Below are positions 13,392-21,148 of a DNA stretch of 30,625 bases, in pieces. Every line of letters begins with the position of its first letter. Position 1 is the first letter of the stretch. Source of the stretch: a virus; the IMG/VR virus record IMGVR_UViG_3300021197_001363, positions 1 to 30,625 of that record; one strand, given 5' to 3'. Made by a program: the position numbers and the translations under genes. A model generated the notes under the pieces. It made no database searches, was not told where the DNA came from, and saw only the letters and a list, made by a program, of their open reading frames with translations.

Positions 13392-15464
13392 TTATCCTTC
13401 TAAAGTTGCTACTCTTGTTTCTAGTTCTTGTATAGCTTTTACCAAAACTGCTGTTAGCTCTCCATATATTAAAGTTTTTTCACCATCTACTCCATCAACT
13501 ACTTCTGGTACAACCAATTCAGCTTCTTGTGCTACAAAACCAATTTTCTGATCAAGACCTTTTCCATCTCCTAAATCAGTACCTTTCATTTTATACGTTC
13601 TAGGTCGTAAGGCTTTTACAGTATCTAACCCATAAGGAATATCTTGTATATCTTCTTTATAAGCTATATCAGAAGCATTAGACCAAGCACCCGCATTTGT
13701 TAATGTTGCAGTATTATTACTACTTTTAAAACTATGAATACCACTAGATGCTGTATGAAAATATCTCCTATATCTATTAGTTCCATCTGTACCATTACTT
13801 ATACCTTCACCACCATTAGATAAAACATTTGCATATCCTCCATCTATAGGAGAAGTTAAACCAACACAAAATTGTCCACTACCTTTTAAGAGCATCCTTA
13901 AACTTGGATCAGAAGTATTGTCATCACTTACAAGAAATCTTATATCTCTTCCGCTAGTAAATTGATAAACACCAACTATATTAGCAGTAGACCCTGTTGC
14001 TGCATTGTGACCTAATATTAAACCCCCACTTACACTATTTACTTGTGATATGGCACCGCCTCTTGTTACTGCAATATATTGTCCACCATCTGATGCCCCT
14101 GTGTTGACACCTTCACCTGTAAACATACCAATAACTTTATTATTAGAAGATGCAGTATCTGTAACAGCAAGTTTATTGGTTGGGTTAGTTACTCCTATGC
14201 CCACGTCGCCATTCGAGTCGATTCTCATTTTTTCGGCATTATTAGTAGCAAATCCTAACCTTCCAGCATCCGCATTAAAGATGTCTATGTTGTCACCACT
14301 TTTTTCTATAAAAGCTGATAGAGTGTCACCTGAACGAAAAGCTAAAACCTTTGAACCAGTACCAGAAGCGGATATGCCAAGATTTCCTCTTACTTCTAAA
14401 GCATCTGTAGGGTCGTTGACTCCTATTCCTATTCGATCAGTACCAGCATTAACAAATAACATATTAGCGTTGCCATTTGATTCAACTCTAAAGTCTACGT
14501 CTACTGAACCTTCATTAAATACTGTGGCTGCTGGAAGTACAGACATCCTGTTTACTAATGAGCCAGCTACCATGGAGTTTATATGTATTATTCCGTCTTC
14601 TGAGCCATCAGAAGCATCATCTATAAATCCAGCTATTGTTGCAAAGTTGGTAACATTTGCACCATCATCATTAGCGTTAAAACTAATTTGTCCTATAGCA
14701 TCATTATCTGCTGGAGAACCAGAAGCTCTCCATAAAGTAAGTTGTGGTCCTACATTAGCATCTGCATCTGTAGATTTAAGCACTAAATTTTCTGAGTTAT
14801 CAGCAACAGTAATTGTCGCTCCAGCAGAAGAAGTTATAGCTCCATCTACTTGTAGTGTAGAAGCCATATCAACGGCTCCATCTATATCTACTACGTCTAG
14901 GTTAGTTGTGCCATCTACATCTATAGCTCCTGATATATCAAGAGAAGTAGCTGTTAAAACACCTGTTACACCAAGAGTACCGCCTATGGTTGCATCATCT
15001 GTAACTGTTAAATCGTCCTCTACTTTCAGATCTACTGTATTTAAACTAGCAAAAGCATCTACTACCGCAGCTCCAGAGCCAGCACCATCTAAATAGACCG
15101 CTTTGGTATCGCCAGCTGGTATAGTTACGTTAGCACCTGTGCCTTGTGAAATTATTATGTTTTGAGATCCGCTTGTACCATTTTCGATGAAGTGCATCCT
15201 ACTCATGGTGTTCGGTGCAATCGTAATCGTACAGGCCGAATCTAGTGTTCCTGTATATTTAAGGTACATAGCTCTACCAGGATCTGTAGATCCATCGGCT
15301 ACAGTTGTGGTGTGTGTGTCTGCGTTTGTTGTAATTGCCTCGGTTCCAAAGCCAAGCGCTTCACCAATCAGCTCCAAATTGACATTCGTTTCAGAGCCCC
15401 AGGTCCCCGAAGATTCACCAGTACCAATCTCTTTTAGTCTTAAATCATTTACATAAGTTGCCAT
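13392..15464 (-). CDS. Tail fibre/spike with C-terminal S74 intramolecular chaperone
   Basis: The 690-residue protein begins with the conserved fibre start MATYVNDLRLKEIGTGESSG and a WGSETNVNLELIGEALGFG segment, probably the tail-attachment part. The middle has beta-rich, Gly/Thr/Asp repeats of LTVTDDATIGGTLGVTG type and NGDVGIGVTNPTNKL motifs. The last about 110 residues are a peptidase S74 chaperone: NASDIAYKEDI holds the Ser/Lys dyad for self-cleavage, then ALRPRTYKMKG, KIGFVAQEAELVVPEVV and a terminal coiled coil (VKAIQELETRVATLEG). It recognises the host surface and trimerises before autoproteolysis. Only two CCWGG sites occur, both in the first 200 bp, suggesting exchange of the distal part. 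Confidence 0.93.
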   Translation of the reverse strand: MATYVNDLRLKEIGTGESSGTWGSETNVNLELIGEALGFGTEAITTNADTHTTTVADGSTDPGRAMYLKYTGTLDSACTITIAPNTMSRMHFIENGTSGSQNIIISQGTGANVTIPAGDTKAVYLDGAGSGAAVVDAFASLNTVDLKVEDDLTVTDDATIGGTLGVTGVLTATSLDISGAIDVDGTTNLDVVDIDGAVDMASTLQVDGAITSSAGATITVADNSENLVLKSTDADANVGPQLTLWRASGSPADNDAIGQISFNANDDGANVTNFATIAGFIDDASDGSEDGIIHINSMVAGSLVNRMSVLPAATVFNEGSVDVDFRVESNGNANMLFVNAGTDRIGIGVNDPTDALEVRGNLGISASGTGSKVLAFRSGDTLSAFIEKSGDNIDIFNADAGRLGFATNNAEKMRIDSNGDVGIGVTNPTNKLAVTDTASSNNKVIGMFTGEGVNTGASDGGQYIAVTRGGAISQVNSVSGGLILGHNAATGSTANIVGVYQFTSGRDIRFLVSDDNTSDPSLRMLLKGSGQFCVGLTSPIDGGYANVLSNGGEGISNGTDGTNRYRRYFHTASSGIHSFKSSNNTATLTNAGAWSNASDIAYKEDIQDIPYGLDTVKALRPRTYKMKGTDLGDGKGLDQKIGFVAQEAELVVPEVVDGVDGEKTLIYGELTAVLVKAIQELETRVATLEG

Positions 15465-15479
15465 ATTTTATGTCCTCTT

Positions 15480-16031
15480 TTATGCTGCGTCCCTACCGCC
15501 TTTAATTGTAGTATAGTTTGGAGTTTGAGTTGTTGCAACGTCAGAAAAGTTTGGTGTCTGACTTGTATCAACTTCACCATAAACCAAAGTTGTACCGACT
15601 GAGAATGTAGCAACTTGTCCGGTTGGTACCACATTTGCTTTAGCAATCGTAGATACAGAGCCAACAGCACTTGTTACCGCAAAAGACGGCATGTTAATTA
15701 CTTCGTTTTCATGGACTATTACTGAGCCTATCGCGGAAGTTATAGATCTGCCTGTTAAGGTTACATTAGCCTCTGCGTCTACAGCTGGAGATCCTAACCC
15801 GGATGTTATGACTTGTGTGGCTGGTGTTACATTGGCTTCTGCGTCTGTTGTTACAGATCCCAGGCCAGATGTTATTGCTAATGTCGTTGGTGTTACGTTG
15901 GCTTCTGCATCAACTGTTACAGTACCGAGAGCAGAAGTAATGACTCCTACAGTAGATAGCTCAACTGGTAGTGCCGTACCCCAGGCGCCTTCGTTCCAGG
16001 TACCACGGCCCCATCCGTTAATTATTGCCAT
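15480..16031 (-). CDS. Repeat-containing structural protein (tail/fibre region)
   Basis: The 183-residue protein opens MAIINGWGRGTWNEGAWGTA, a W/G-rich start common in phage structural proteins. At least five tandem units of about 22 residues follow, each ITSGLGSVTTDAEANVTPT-like (units near 31, 53, 75, 97 and 118), also visible as DNA repeats (GTTACRTTGGCTTCTGC). It ends in PNFSDVATTQTPNYTTIKGG. There are no enzymatic motifs; a beta-solenoid or elongated fibre/neck component is likely. It starts in a TAATG overlap with the 45-aa gene and precedes the fibre gene. Confidence 0.8.
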   Translation of the reverse strand: MAIINGWGRGTWNEGAWGTALPVELSTVGVITSALGTVTVDAEANVTPTTLAITSGLGSVTTDAEANVTPATQVITSGLGSPAVDAEANVTLTGRSITSAIGSVIVHENEVINMPSFAVTSAVGSVSTIAKANVVPTGQVATFSVGTTLVYGEVDTSQTPNFSDVATTQTPNYTTIKGGRDAA

Positions 16032-16168
16032 TAAAGGTTATCCCTTACTAATACTAACAATACTTTAACGTCTGTGAGCTCTTGTCTCACCGGGGCAGTC
16101 ATAAAGTCTAACTCCAGCATCGCGTCGATTTTGTTAATCGCGCTGATAATTTTTTCTTTATCGCTCAT
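16031..16168 (-). CDS. 45-aa small protein, function unknown
   Basis: A short frame from the ATG at 16168 reads MSDKEKIISAINKIDAMLEL, continues through a DFMTAPVRQELTDV stretch and ends LLVLVRDNL. It looks like two amphipathic helices. Its stop overlaps the start of the repeat protein (TAATG), and it begins seven bases after the preceding gene, whose last codons hold a GGAG about 14 bases before the ATG. These couplings support translation, though the ribosome site is distant. No function can be assigned. Confidence 0.6.
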   Translation of the reverse strand: MSDKEKIISAINKIDAMLELDFMTAPVRQELTDVKVLLVLVRDNL

Positions 16169-16174
16169 AATTTG

Positions 16175-17518
16175 TTATTCTACTCCGAACACATTTACAT
16201 CATTGGGATTGTAATTATTTGTAAATTTTTGTAAACTTGGTCGTATGGAAACATTATTTTTTACATGGGAAGAAGGACCGGCCGTTTTAGATCCGGTTGG
16301 TGAAGAAGACTTCGGATATTTTATATCTCCAGGGAACGACGATTGGACTGTGGCTACGCCTGGCCAGGTCGCTGATTTCTTTGTGGATGGTGAGAAAATG
16401 TCTAAAACATCATTTGAAAATAAGTTTGGTGTTATCGGTAAAGATCTTCCGGTGCTTCCAGAAGTCACATAACCTCCACTAGCAAACTTTTTTACTACAT
16501 CATAAAAACTTGGATCTATCTGGTCCTTTGCGTTTTTAAATATAACCGCCATTTCTTTTTGTAGTTGTTCGCCCTCTAGCCTTATTTTTCTACCAAGTTT
16601 ACCGAGCTCTGCGGGATCTGTGGGCATGCCTTGTGGGAACAGAGTTCTAAACCTTTCGTATTTTTTGTGTACTTCATCGCCAGCTCGCCACATGGGAGCT
16701 GTAATTATTCCTACCTCTGCCACTAATGGTTCACCATTAGATCCTGTAAATTTAAGATTTATTTTGCGATCTACAAATCCTGTGCCTGGTTTTATATCCC
16801 GGCCTTTATCAAAAACATCGTATCTTTGCCCTATAAGTTTAGCTACGGCCTCTTCCTCAGCTGGAGTATTAACTACAATCCTGGTTCTTATAGGATCTGT
16901 GAGTTGTGAGGTATCTCCTCCATATTTGGTTCTGGCCTTTTCTACCATTCTTGGTATTTTCTTTGTGGTGCCGACCGGTAATAGCGTATCACCATCAATT
17001 CGAATACCGAACTCTGGCAATGTAGTCTCCAGGTTAAACTCTTTGGCTATATCGTCCATCTGAGTCTTAAACTCTGGCCCAATCCTAAGAGCTCTATCGT
17101 ACATTCTATTTGCGTCTGCTACCGGATTACCGGTAAATAGATCTTCTTGATGCCTGGTTAAACCATAACGTGGATCTTTGGGTAGGCTGCTTATGCCTCC
17201 GGTTGGTGTGTCTCCCTTAACCATTCCTTTAAGAAAAGATTTAGGGCCCCTGGCTAGATCTCCGACAACGGGTATAACGCCAAGGCCGGACAAAGCGGCG
17301 ATTCCTAAATTGGCTCCGCCTTCTCCTAGTCTGCCCTGGCTAAAGTCTCTGAAAGCATCGCGGCCGTATTTGGTGGCGGCCGCAACATCCGCAGCCATAC
17401 CTGGAGGGGTAAATCCAGCTGCAATTTGCGCGACTAGCGGTACGTTTTCTTCATAGCCAGTGACCGCTTTATCCAGGAGATCTGGTGCAAATACATTGAT
17501 GTTATCTTGGCTCGCCAT
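16175..17518 (-). CDS. Virion-region protein with RelA/SpoT-like nucleotidyltransferase domain (polymorphic-toxin-like)
   Basis: The 447-residue protein has an N-terminal Gly/Ala-rich segment (about 30-100, with GLGVIPVVGDLARGPKS, like pre-toxin regions). A RelA/SpoT-like domain follows at about 150-295: KARTKYGGDTSQLTDPIRTR (D208, R211), IVVNTPAEEEAV, a GTGFVDRKINLKF strand, LVAEVGIITAPMW (E268) and VHKKYERFR (H284). This order matches the toxin subtype reading YGGD..LtDl.RgtIVV, GyrDiklN, EvQl and H..YE..R; here EVQ is EVG and the first Y of GYRD is F. The C-terminus (about 345-447) is Ser/Pro/Gly-rich and disordered. Enzymes of this fold make alarmones or pyrophosphorylate other targets. 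Lying at the head of the virion operon, it may be ejected into the host. Activity is unproven. Confidence 0.72.
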   Translation of the reverse strand: MASQDNINVFAPDLLDKAVTGYEENVPLVAQIAAGFTPPGMAADVAAATKYGRDAFRDFSQGRLGEGGANLGIAALSGLGVIPVVGDLARGPKSFLKGMVKGDTPTGGISSLPKDPRYGLTRHQEDLFTGNPVADANRMYDRALRIGPEFKTQMDDIAKEFNLETTLPEFGIRIDGDTLLPVGTTKKIPRMVEKARTKYGGDTSQLTDPIRTRIVVNTPAEEEAVAKLIGQRYDVFDKGRDIKPGTGFVDRKINLKFTGSNGEPLVAEVGIITAPMWRAGDEVHKKYERFRTLFPQGMPTDPAELGKLGRKIRLEGEQLQKEMAVIFKNAKDQIDPSFYDVVKKFASGGYVTSGSTGRSLPITPNLFSNDVLDIFSPSTKKSATWPGVATVQSSFPGDIKYPKSSSPTGSKTAGPSSHVKNNVSIRPSLQKFTNNYNPNDVNVFGVE

Positions 17519-17539
17519 TTCAAGATTATAACTGAAATG
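17516..17539. repeat. Inverted repeat over the start of the RelA/SpoT-like gene
   Basis: CATTTCA (17516-17522) and TGAAATG (17533-17539) form a perfect 7-bp dyad with a 10-bp spacer holding TATAATC on the minus strand. It lies in the short gap after the serine recombinase and covers the ATG at 17518. It could be an operator or hairpin, or a recombinase crossover-type site. The gene has no clear Shine-Dalgarno. Confidence 0.35.
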
Positions 17540-17549
17540 ACGAGTTTTT

Positions 17550-18338
17550 CTATGCGTGCTTGCCTTGGAACTTTCTCTTCAAGATTCTGTGGACTTTATG
17601 GTAGGGGAAGTCTTCATATCCAGGGTGTGAACTTTGGATCTGCCTGGCTATCTTCCTGGCACCCAGGCCTTTGTCTCTCAAGGCGTAGATGTGCTCCAAG
17701 ACCGCTTGTTCTTCCGGAATAGGAACCAACTTGGTTCTTCTTCTGCTACCAGAGTTGTCATACTCTTTTTTGTAACCAAAAGGCGTTTGTCCGCCAATCG
17801 AGTAACCCTTTTCTGCGTAGACAATCTTGCCGCCGTTTAGCCTGGACATAATCATTTCTCTCTCGATCTCCGCAAACTGTGCCATCAGAGTAATTAGTTG
17901 TTGATTGGCCATCCTGGTCATGTCCATCTTTGCCTCCAGGCCAGTCTTTTCTTTTTCCCTGGGTAGGACCACCGGTACATCTGCAAACTGATCGCAGAAG
18001 TAAAGTTTAATCCCAGACTCTTCCAGGGTAGGGATCATGTTGACCATTTCCAGGGTGCCCCTGGCAAGCCTGTCTAGTTTAGTGGCTACTATCACATCAT
18101 GCTTGTCCATGACGTCGGTGAGCTCCCTGGATCCAGGACGTTCGAGTAATGGCTTCATGCCGCTAATCCCGGCATCAGTGAAGAACTGATCGACCGGTCT
18201 GCCGCCATACTTGTTGGCCACGAACTCTTCTATGGATCTCTTTTGTTCTTCGAGTGAAGATCCATCCTTGGCCTGTTGCTCAGATGAAACTCTGATATAG
18301 CCGTAGATGTTATTGATTTGTTTTTTGGGTTGTATCAT
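17550..18338 (-). CDS. Small serine recombinase (resolvase/invertase family)
   Basis: The 262-residue protein has the resolvase N-terminal catalytic domain (about 11-150). The nucleophile lies in IYGYIRVSSEQQ (S18 after R16), followed by SLEEQKRSIEEFV, DAGISGMKPLLERPG and KLDRLARGTLEMV (87-99). The C-terminal part (about 195-262) is a short Recombinase/HTH-like DNA-binding region (EEQAVLEHIYALRDKGLGAR, KIARQI). It is larger than Tn3 resolvase but much smaller than phage serine integrases (450 residues or more), so inversion, resolution or an unusual integration role are all possible. It overlaps the methyltransferase stop by ATGA. No excisionase or repressor was seen in the window. Confidence 0.9.
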   Translation of the reverse strand: MIQPKKQINNIYGYIRVSSEQQAKDGSSLEEQKRSIEEFVANKYGGRPVDQFFTDAGISGMKPLLERPGSRELTDVMDKHDVIVATKLDRLARGTLEMVNMIPTLEESGIKLYFCDQFADVPVVLPREKEKTGLEAKMDMTRMANQQLITLMAQFAEIEREMIMSRLNGGKIVYAEKGYSIGGQTPFGYKKEYDNSGSRRRTKLVPIPEEQAVLEHIYALRDKGLGARKIARQIQSSHPGYEDFPYHKVHRILKRKFQGKHA

Positions 18339-19243
18339 GCTGCCTCCTGTATTGGTGTGAATGAATTACTGTTTTGAGCAAAGTATCTTCCTACTTCCTG
18401 GCCGGCCCATTCGCCCAGGGGAACTGAAACTCCGTTGCCAATCATCTTGTAAGCCTCGTTGTTGGTGCAATCGAACTTGTAGCTATCGGGTACTCCTTGC
18501 AATCTGGCATACTCTCTGACTGTGTAAGGTCTAACGCCACCCGGGAATCTTTTGTCCACCACAACCCTGGTGCTTCTGTCCTTGGCGTAGTGGGCCACAC
18601 AACATGGCGCGATGTCGCCTTTGTCCGGATCACTAATGATTGGTAGATCTCTGTACTTGCCGTTGAGTCTGTTGACCAAGGCCTTCGGATAATTAACGTC
18701 CGGATCTTTTTCCAGGATGTCCGCTAACTTGATTGGATTATTGAACACCGGTGCTCTCCAATTAAATGGTTTCTTAGATCCAATGATGATTAGCCTGTCT
18801 CTCTTTTGCGGCAACCAAGTTTCTGATTTGATCGGGCAAAACGTAGTGGTGTAGTAGTCAGGCAATCTAGTCATGGCCTCCATGACTACCTGGAACTTTC
18901 TCATTCCAGGAACATTCTCGATGATGAATATTTCGGGCCTGGCTATCGCCATGTGTCTGAACGCGTGAAGGAATAATTCCTCACCGGTCCTGGTCCCGTG
19001 AATATCTGCGATCGTAGAATACTTGGTGCATGGATAAGTGTAAGCGTGGATGTCTGATACCGGGCCATCCTCCACCAGCTTTTGCGTCAAGTCTGTCTCA
19101 AAGACTTTGAAGCCGTTATCTCTTTGGACCTGGCAAGCAATCGGATCCAGCTCGTAGCTTGCCTGGATGTCCAGGCCGGCATTGGCCAATCCTATGTCGA
19201 GCAAGCCGGCTCCAGAAAAATAAGAATTGCAAGTTATTGTCAT
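18335..19243 (-). CDS. DNA (cytosine-5) methyltransferase
   Basis: The 302-residue enzyme has the full C5-MTase motif series: FSGAGLLDIGL (motif I, SAM binding, 9-19), YPCTKYS with catalytic Cys72 (IV), IENVPGM (VI, 108-114), QKRDRLIIIG (VIII), RPYTVREYARLQGVPD (IX) and MIGNGVSVPLG (X). The target-recognition region between VIII and IX is short (about 190-225), so it is a compact single-specificity enzyme. No cognate endonuclease lies beside it, so it is probably an orphan that protects phage DNA from host restriction or marks it. It sits between a small acidic protein and the recombinase with ATGA overlaps. The target is unknown, but the whole window is strikingly rich in CCWGG. Confidence 0.95.
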   Translation of the reverse strand: MTITCNSYFSGAGLLDIGLANAGLDIQASYELDPIACQVQRDNGFKVFETDLTQKLVEDGPVSDIHAYTYPCTKYSTIADIHGTRTGEELFLHAFRHMAIARPEIFIIENVPGMRKFQVVMEAMTRLPDYYTTTFCPIKSETWLPQKRDRLIIIGSKKPFNWRAPVFNNPIKLADILEKDPDVNYPKALVNRLNGKYRDLPIISDPDKGDIAPCCVAHYAKDRSTRVVVDKRFPGGVRPYTVREYARLQGVPDSYKFDCTNNEAYKMIGNGVSVPLGEWAGQEVGRYFAQNSNSFTPIQEAA

Positions 19244-19506
19244 GCTGCCTCCCTTATTTTATCTTTCCACTTCTTAACTATGTCGCCCATTTCCCAATAG
19301 TAGCCATAGTCATAACATTTCACTTCTCCATATTCGTTTAAAGGCTCATTTGGGAAGTCAGCGTCAGGCTCGTAGGCCGCGTAGGTTTCAAAAACCATTT
19401 CTATATCTCCAAAGGCCGGCTCCTCAATCCCAGCTGTGAAGTTCACAGTCTTTTCAGTTGGAATCACAATCTTTGGTTTCCTAATTTTAATAGTTACTTC
19501 GGTCAT
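19240..19506 (-). CDS. Small acidic protein upstream of the methyltransferase, function unknown
   Basis: The start at 19506 is set by AAGGAG about eight bases upstream; the frame runs on to 19557 but without a ribosome site. The 88-residue product starts with a basic beta segment (MTEVTIKIRKPKIVIPTEKT), continues with an acidic, aromatic middle (ETYAAYEPDADFPNEP, CYDYGYYWEMGD) and ends in a short basic helix. No known motif. It overlaps the methyltransferase start (ATGA) and leads the operon from the divergent promoter region. Small acidic proteins at such positions are sometimes DNA mimics or anti-restriction factors, but nothing here proves it. Confidence 0.75.
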   Translation of the reverse strand: MTEVTIKIRKPKIVIPTEKTVNFTAGIEEPAFGDIEMVFETYAAYEPDADFPNEPLNEYGEVKCYDYGYYWEMGDIVKKWKDKIREAA

Positions 19507-19524
19507 TTTTTTCTCCTTGTTTTT

Positions 19525-19547
19525 GTTACTCACCATAGAATAGTAAC
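19525..19547. promoter_or_regulatory. Dyad in the divergent intergenic region (possible operator)
   Basis: GTTACT (19525-19530) and AGTAAC (19542-19547) form a perfect 6-bp inverted repeat with an 11-bp spacer. It lies between the minus operon (methyltransferase, recombinase) and the plus operon at 19618, beside the TTGC direct repeats. The position suits a dimeric repressor, though no HTH repressor was recognised in the window. Confidence 0.35.
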
Positions 19548-19561
19548 ATATACACAAATAT

Positions 19562-19590
19562 TTGCAACTATTTGCAATAAAGAATATACT
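19562..19590 (+). promoter_or_regulatory. Promoter of the plus operon at 19618, with TTGC repeats
   Basis: A -35 TTGCAA (19562-19567), 17-bp spacer and -10 TATACT (19585-19590) are followed by AGGAG and the ATG at 19618. A second TTGCAA starts exactly 10 bp after the first, inside the spacer. The same design recurs at 26430 and, on the minus strand, at 30506-30534. Read on the other strand (TTGCAAATAGTTGCAAATA) it could also serve the methyltransferase operon. Confidence 0.7.
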
Positions 19591-19617
19591 GCGATTTGTG
19601 TTACATAGGAGAACGAT

Positions 19618-20937
19618 ATGGCCCGACTAAAAAATGAAGATCGATTGTGTGGAGCTTTTTACCAAGCACATAGTTTTTTAGACTTTGATATAAAAACTCA
19701 TAACCAAAACACAGGACCTTTATCCGATGCTAATTTGCTAGGAATAAATTTGCCAGGTGTTATGCGTTATCAAGAAGAAGCCACTCCGGATGTGAAAAGC
19801 CGAATGGGTGCGTATGCCGGCATTTGTAGAGCTGAATACGATACCTGGATAGATGCACTCAAGTTTCAATTCAGCTCTAGCGGATTGCACGACATTATTC
19901 CACCCAAAGCAGTGTTAAATGATTTTTTTGGAGATCTTCATATACGGGTGCCGCATGAATCTACTCTGTTGATTAATCAACAAGAGGCCATGACTACCAT
20001 TATGAATGTTACAGAAGTAAGAACAGATAAGATGATTAAAATTTTTAAGTCCAAAGCCGTAGCCAAAGGTGGTTTGTTTGGAGATAAAACGTCTCGCGCA
20101 ATAATAAAAAATATCAAAAGTTGGAAAACAGAATCGGTTTTGTCTTGCCGCGTAACTTTTGTTTATAACATGTCTGTAGAAAATATATATAAACCCAAAA
20201 GGTTTAAAAAAGAAACGATAGATCTTTTGACTAGGCCTAAAGTAACTCACTACCCCATATCTTTTATATTTCCATGCGGTCTAACGATTAAAGAAACGGA
20301 AGGGATCGTGCCTACGATTTTTGAAGATAGATTTGAACTTAGTAAGCCAGAAGATTATGGGCCATACGCGCCGATGATATTTCCATATAGCACAAAACCA
20401 ATAGAAGGACATTATTTACAGTGGGATCACACTGAAAAAGAAACCTTAAAAGACAAACTCTGGAAAAGAATGAGTAAGCAATATCAAATAGACGAAAGAG
20501 AATACGTCAAGCCAACTGCTACATTGTGGAGATCCGCATTTCAAACCTTGGTCCACATATCTGTATTGACGCACCCGGACTTTAAAGATTTCTGCGTGAA
20601 CATGCTCAAGAAGGACGGCATGCAACCTCACAGAACACCATACAACAAAGACAATCCTTACAACAGTCGTCCTGGCTGGCGACCAGCTTTCGAGCACTAT
20701 GTCGTGACGATCAATGTTCCGGACGATGTAAGCAAAGAAGCCGACGCCAGCTCACATAAGAAACGACGTCATTTAGTGCGCGGTCATTTAATGAGATCTC
20801 ACAGTCCTAACTCAACCGATGGTTTTGTTTGGCGTAAGTCTCATTGGCGAGGTAACAGAGAGATTGGCCTAGTAACGAAAGACTACGTTATGGATATAGA
20901 CGAAAGAATTAATCAACCAGGAGAAAACCATGGATAA
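19618..20937 (+). CDS. 439-aa protein of unknown function with HxVRGH / WRGxxxIG C-terminal motif
   Basis: Start ATG with AGGAG upstream, first gene behind a good promoter. The N-terminal 300 residues (DRLCGAFYQAHSFLDFD, GVMRYQEEATPDV, FPCGLTIKETEGIVP) show no domain I recognise. The C-terminus is more telling: HLVRGHLMRSH at 385-395 and WRKSHWRGNREIG at 405-417. An H-x-x-R-G-H-(x)n-W-R-G motif recurs, as far as I recall, in uncharacterised phage and actinobacterial proteins. His/Arg/Trp clusters suggest nucleic-acid or metal binding. Low CCWGG content separates it from neighbours. Being the first early-type gene opposite the methyltransferase operon suggests host takeover or regulation, as inference only. 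Confidence 0.8.
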   Translation: MARLKNEDRLCGAFYQAHSFLDFDIKTHNQNTGPLSDANLLGINLPGVMRYQEEATPDVKSRMGAYAGICRAEYDTWIDALKFQFSSSGLHDIIPPKAVLNDFFGDLHIRVPHESTLLINQQEAMTTIMNVTEVRTDKMIKIFKSKAVAKGGLFGDKTSRAIIKNIKSWKTESVLSCRVTFVYNMSVENIYKPKRFKKETIDLLTRPKVTHYPISFIFPCGLTIKETEGIVPTIFEDRFELSKPEDYGPYAPMIFPYSTKPIEGHYLQWDHTEKETLKDKLWKRMSKQYQIDEREYVKPTATLWRSAFQTLVHISVLTHPDFKDFCVNMLKKDGMQPHRTPYNKDNPYNSRPGWRPAFEHYVVTINVPDDVSKEADASSHKKRRHLVRGHLMRSHSPNSTDGFVWRKSHWRGNREIGLVTKDYVMDIDERINQPGENHG

Positions 20938-21148
20938 ACCGAAAAGATATTCTTTTCACTTTGAAACGGATCTTCACCCAGACCTAGTTCGGTGGAGATA
21001 CACAGACGAGGCCGACCACGCTGCAAACGTCCACAAGACGTTCAAGCCTAAAGTGTCGGATCTCGTGATTGAAACCAAGTTGGATGGCAAGCTCAAGACA
21101 CAGATTCGTCGCGAGCTGCTTGAAGACATATTGAAGGAGGAGTTATGA
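20930..21148 (+). CDS. 72-aa protein, function unknown
   Basis: GGAG precedes the ATG, which overlaps the end of the 439-aa gene by eight bases. The product begins MDKPKRYSFHFETDLHPDLV, has an H/D/R-rich middle and ends in a charged helix (KTQIRRELLEDILKEEL). No signal, membrane segment or known motif. Translational coupling on both sides (ATGA with the next gene at 21145-21148) supports a genuine operon member. Confidence 0.7.
   Translation: MDKPKRYSFHFETDLHPDLVRWRYTDEADHAANVHKTFKPKVSDLVIETKLDGKLKTQIRRELLEDILKEEL

Noticed and set aside
14050-15096. Long plus-strand open frame of 348 codons opposite the tail-fibre gene
   Set aside because: It is antisense to a clearly real gene; its Ser/Ala/Pro/Thr-rich protein mirrors the codon pattern of the fibre repeats and has no ribosome site or motif.
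17550-19243. Restriction-modification system
   Set aside because: The methyltransferase has no nearby endonuclease; the adjacent 88-aa acidic protein and the serine recombinase lack nuclease motifs.
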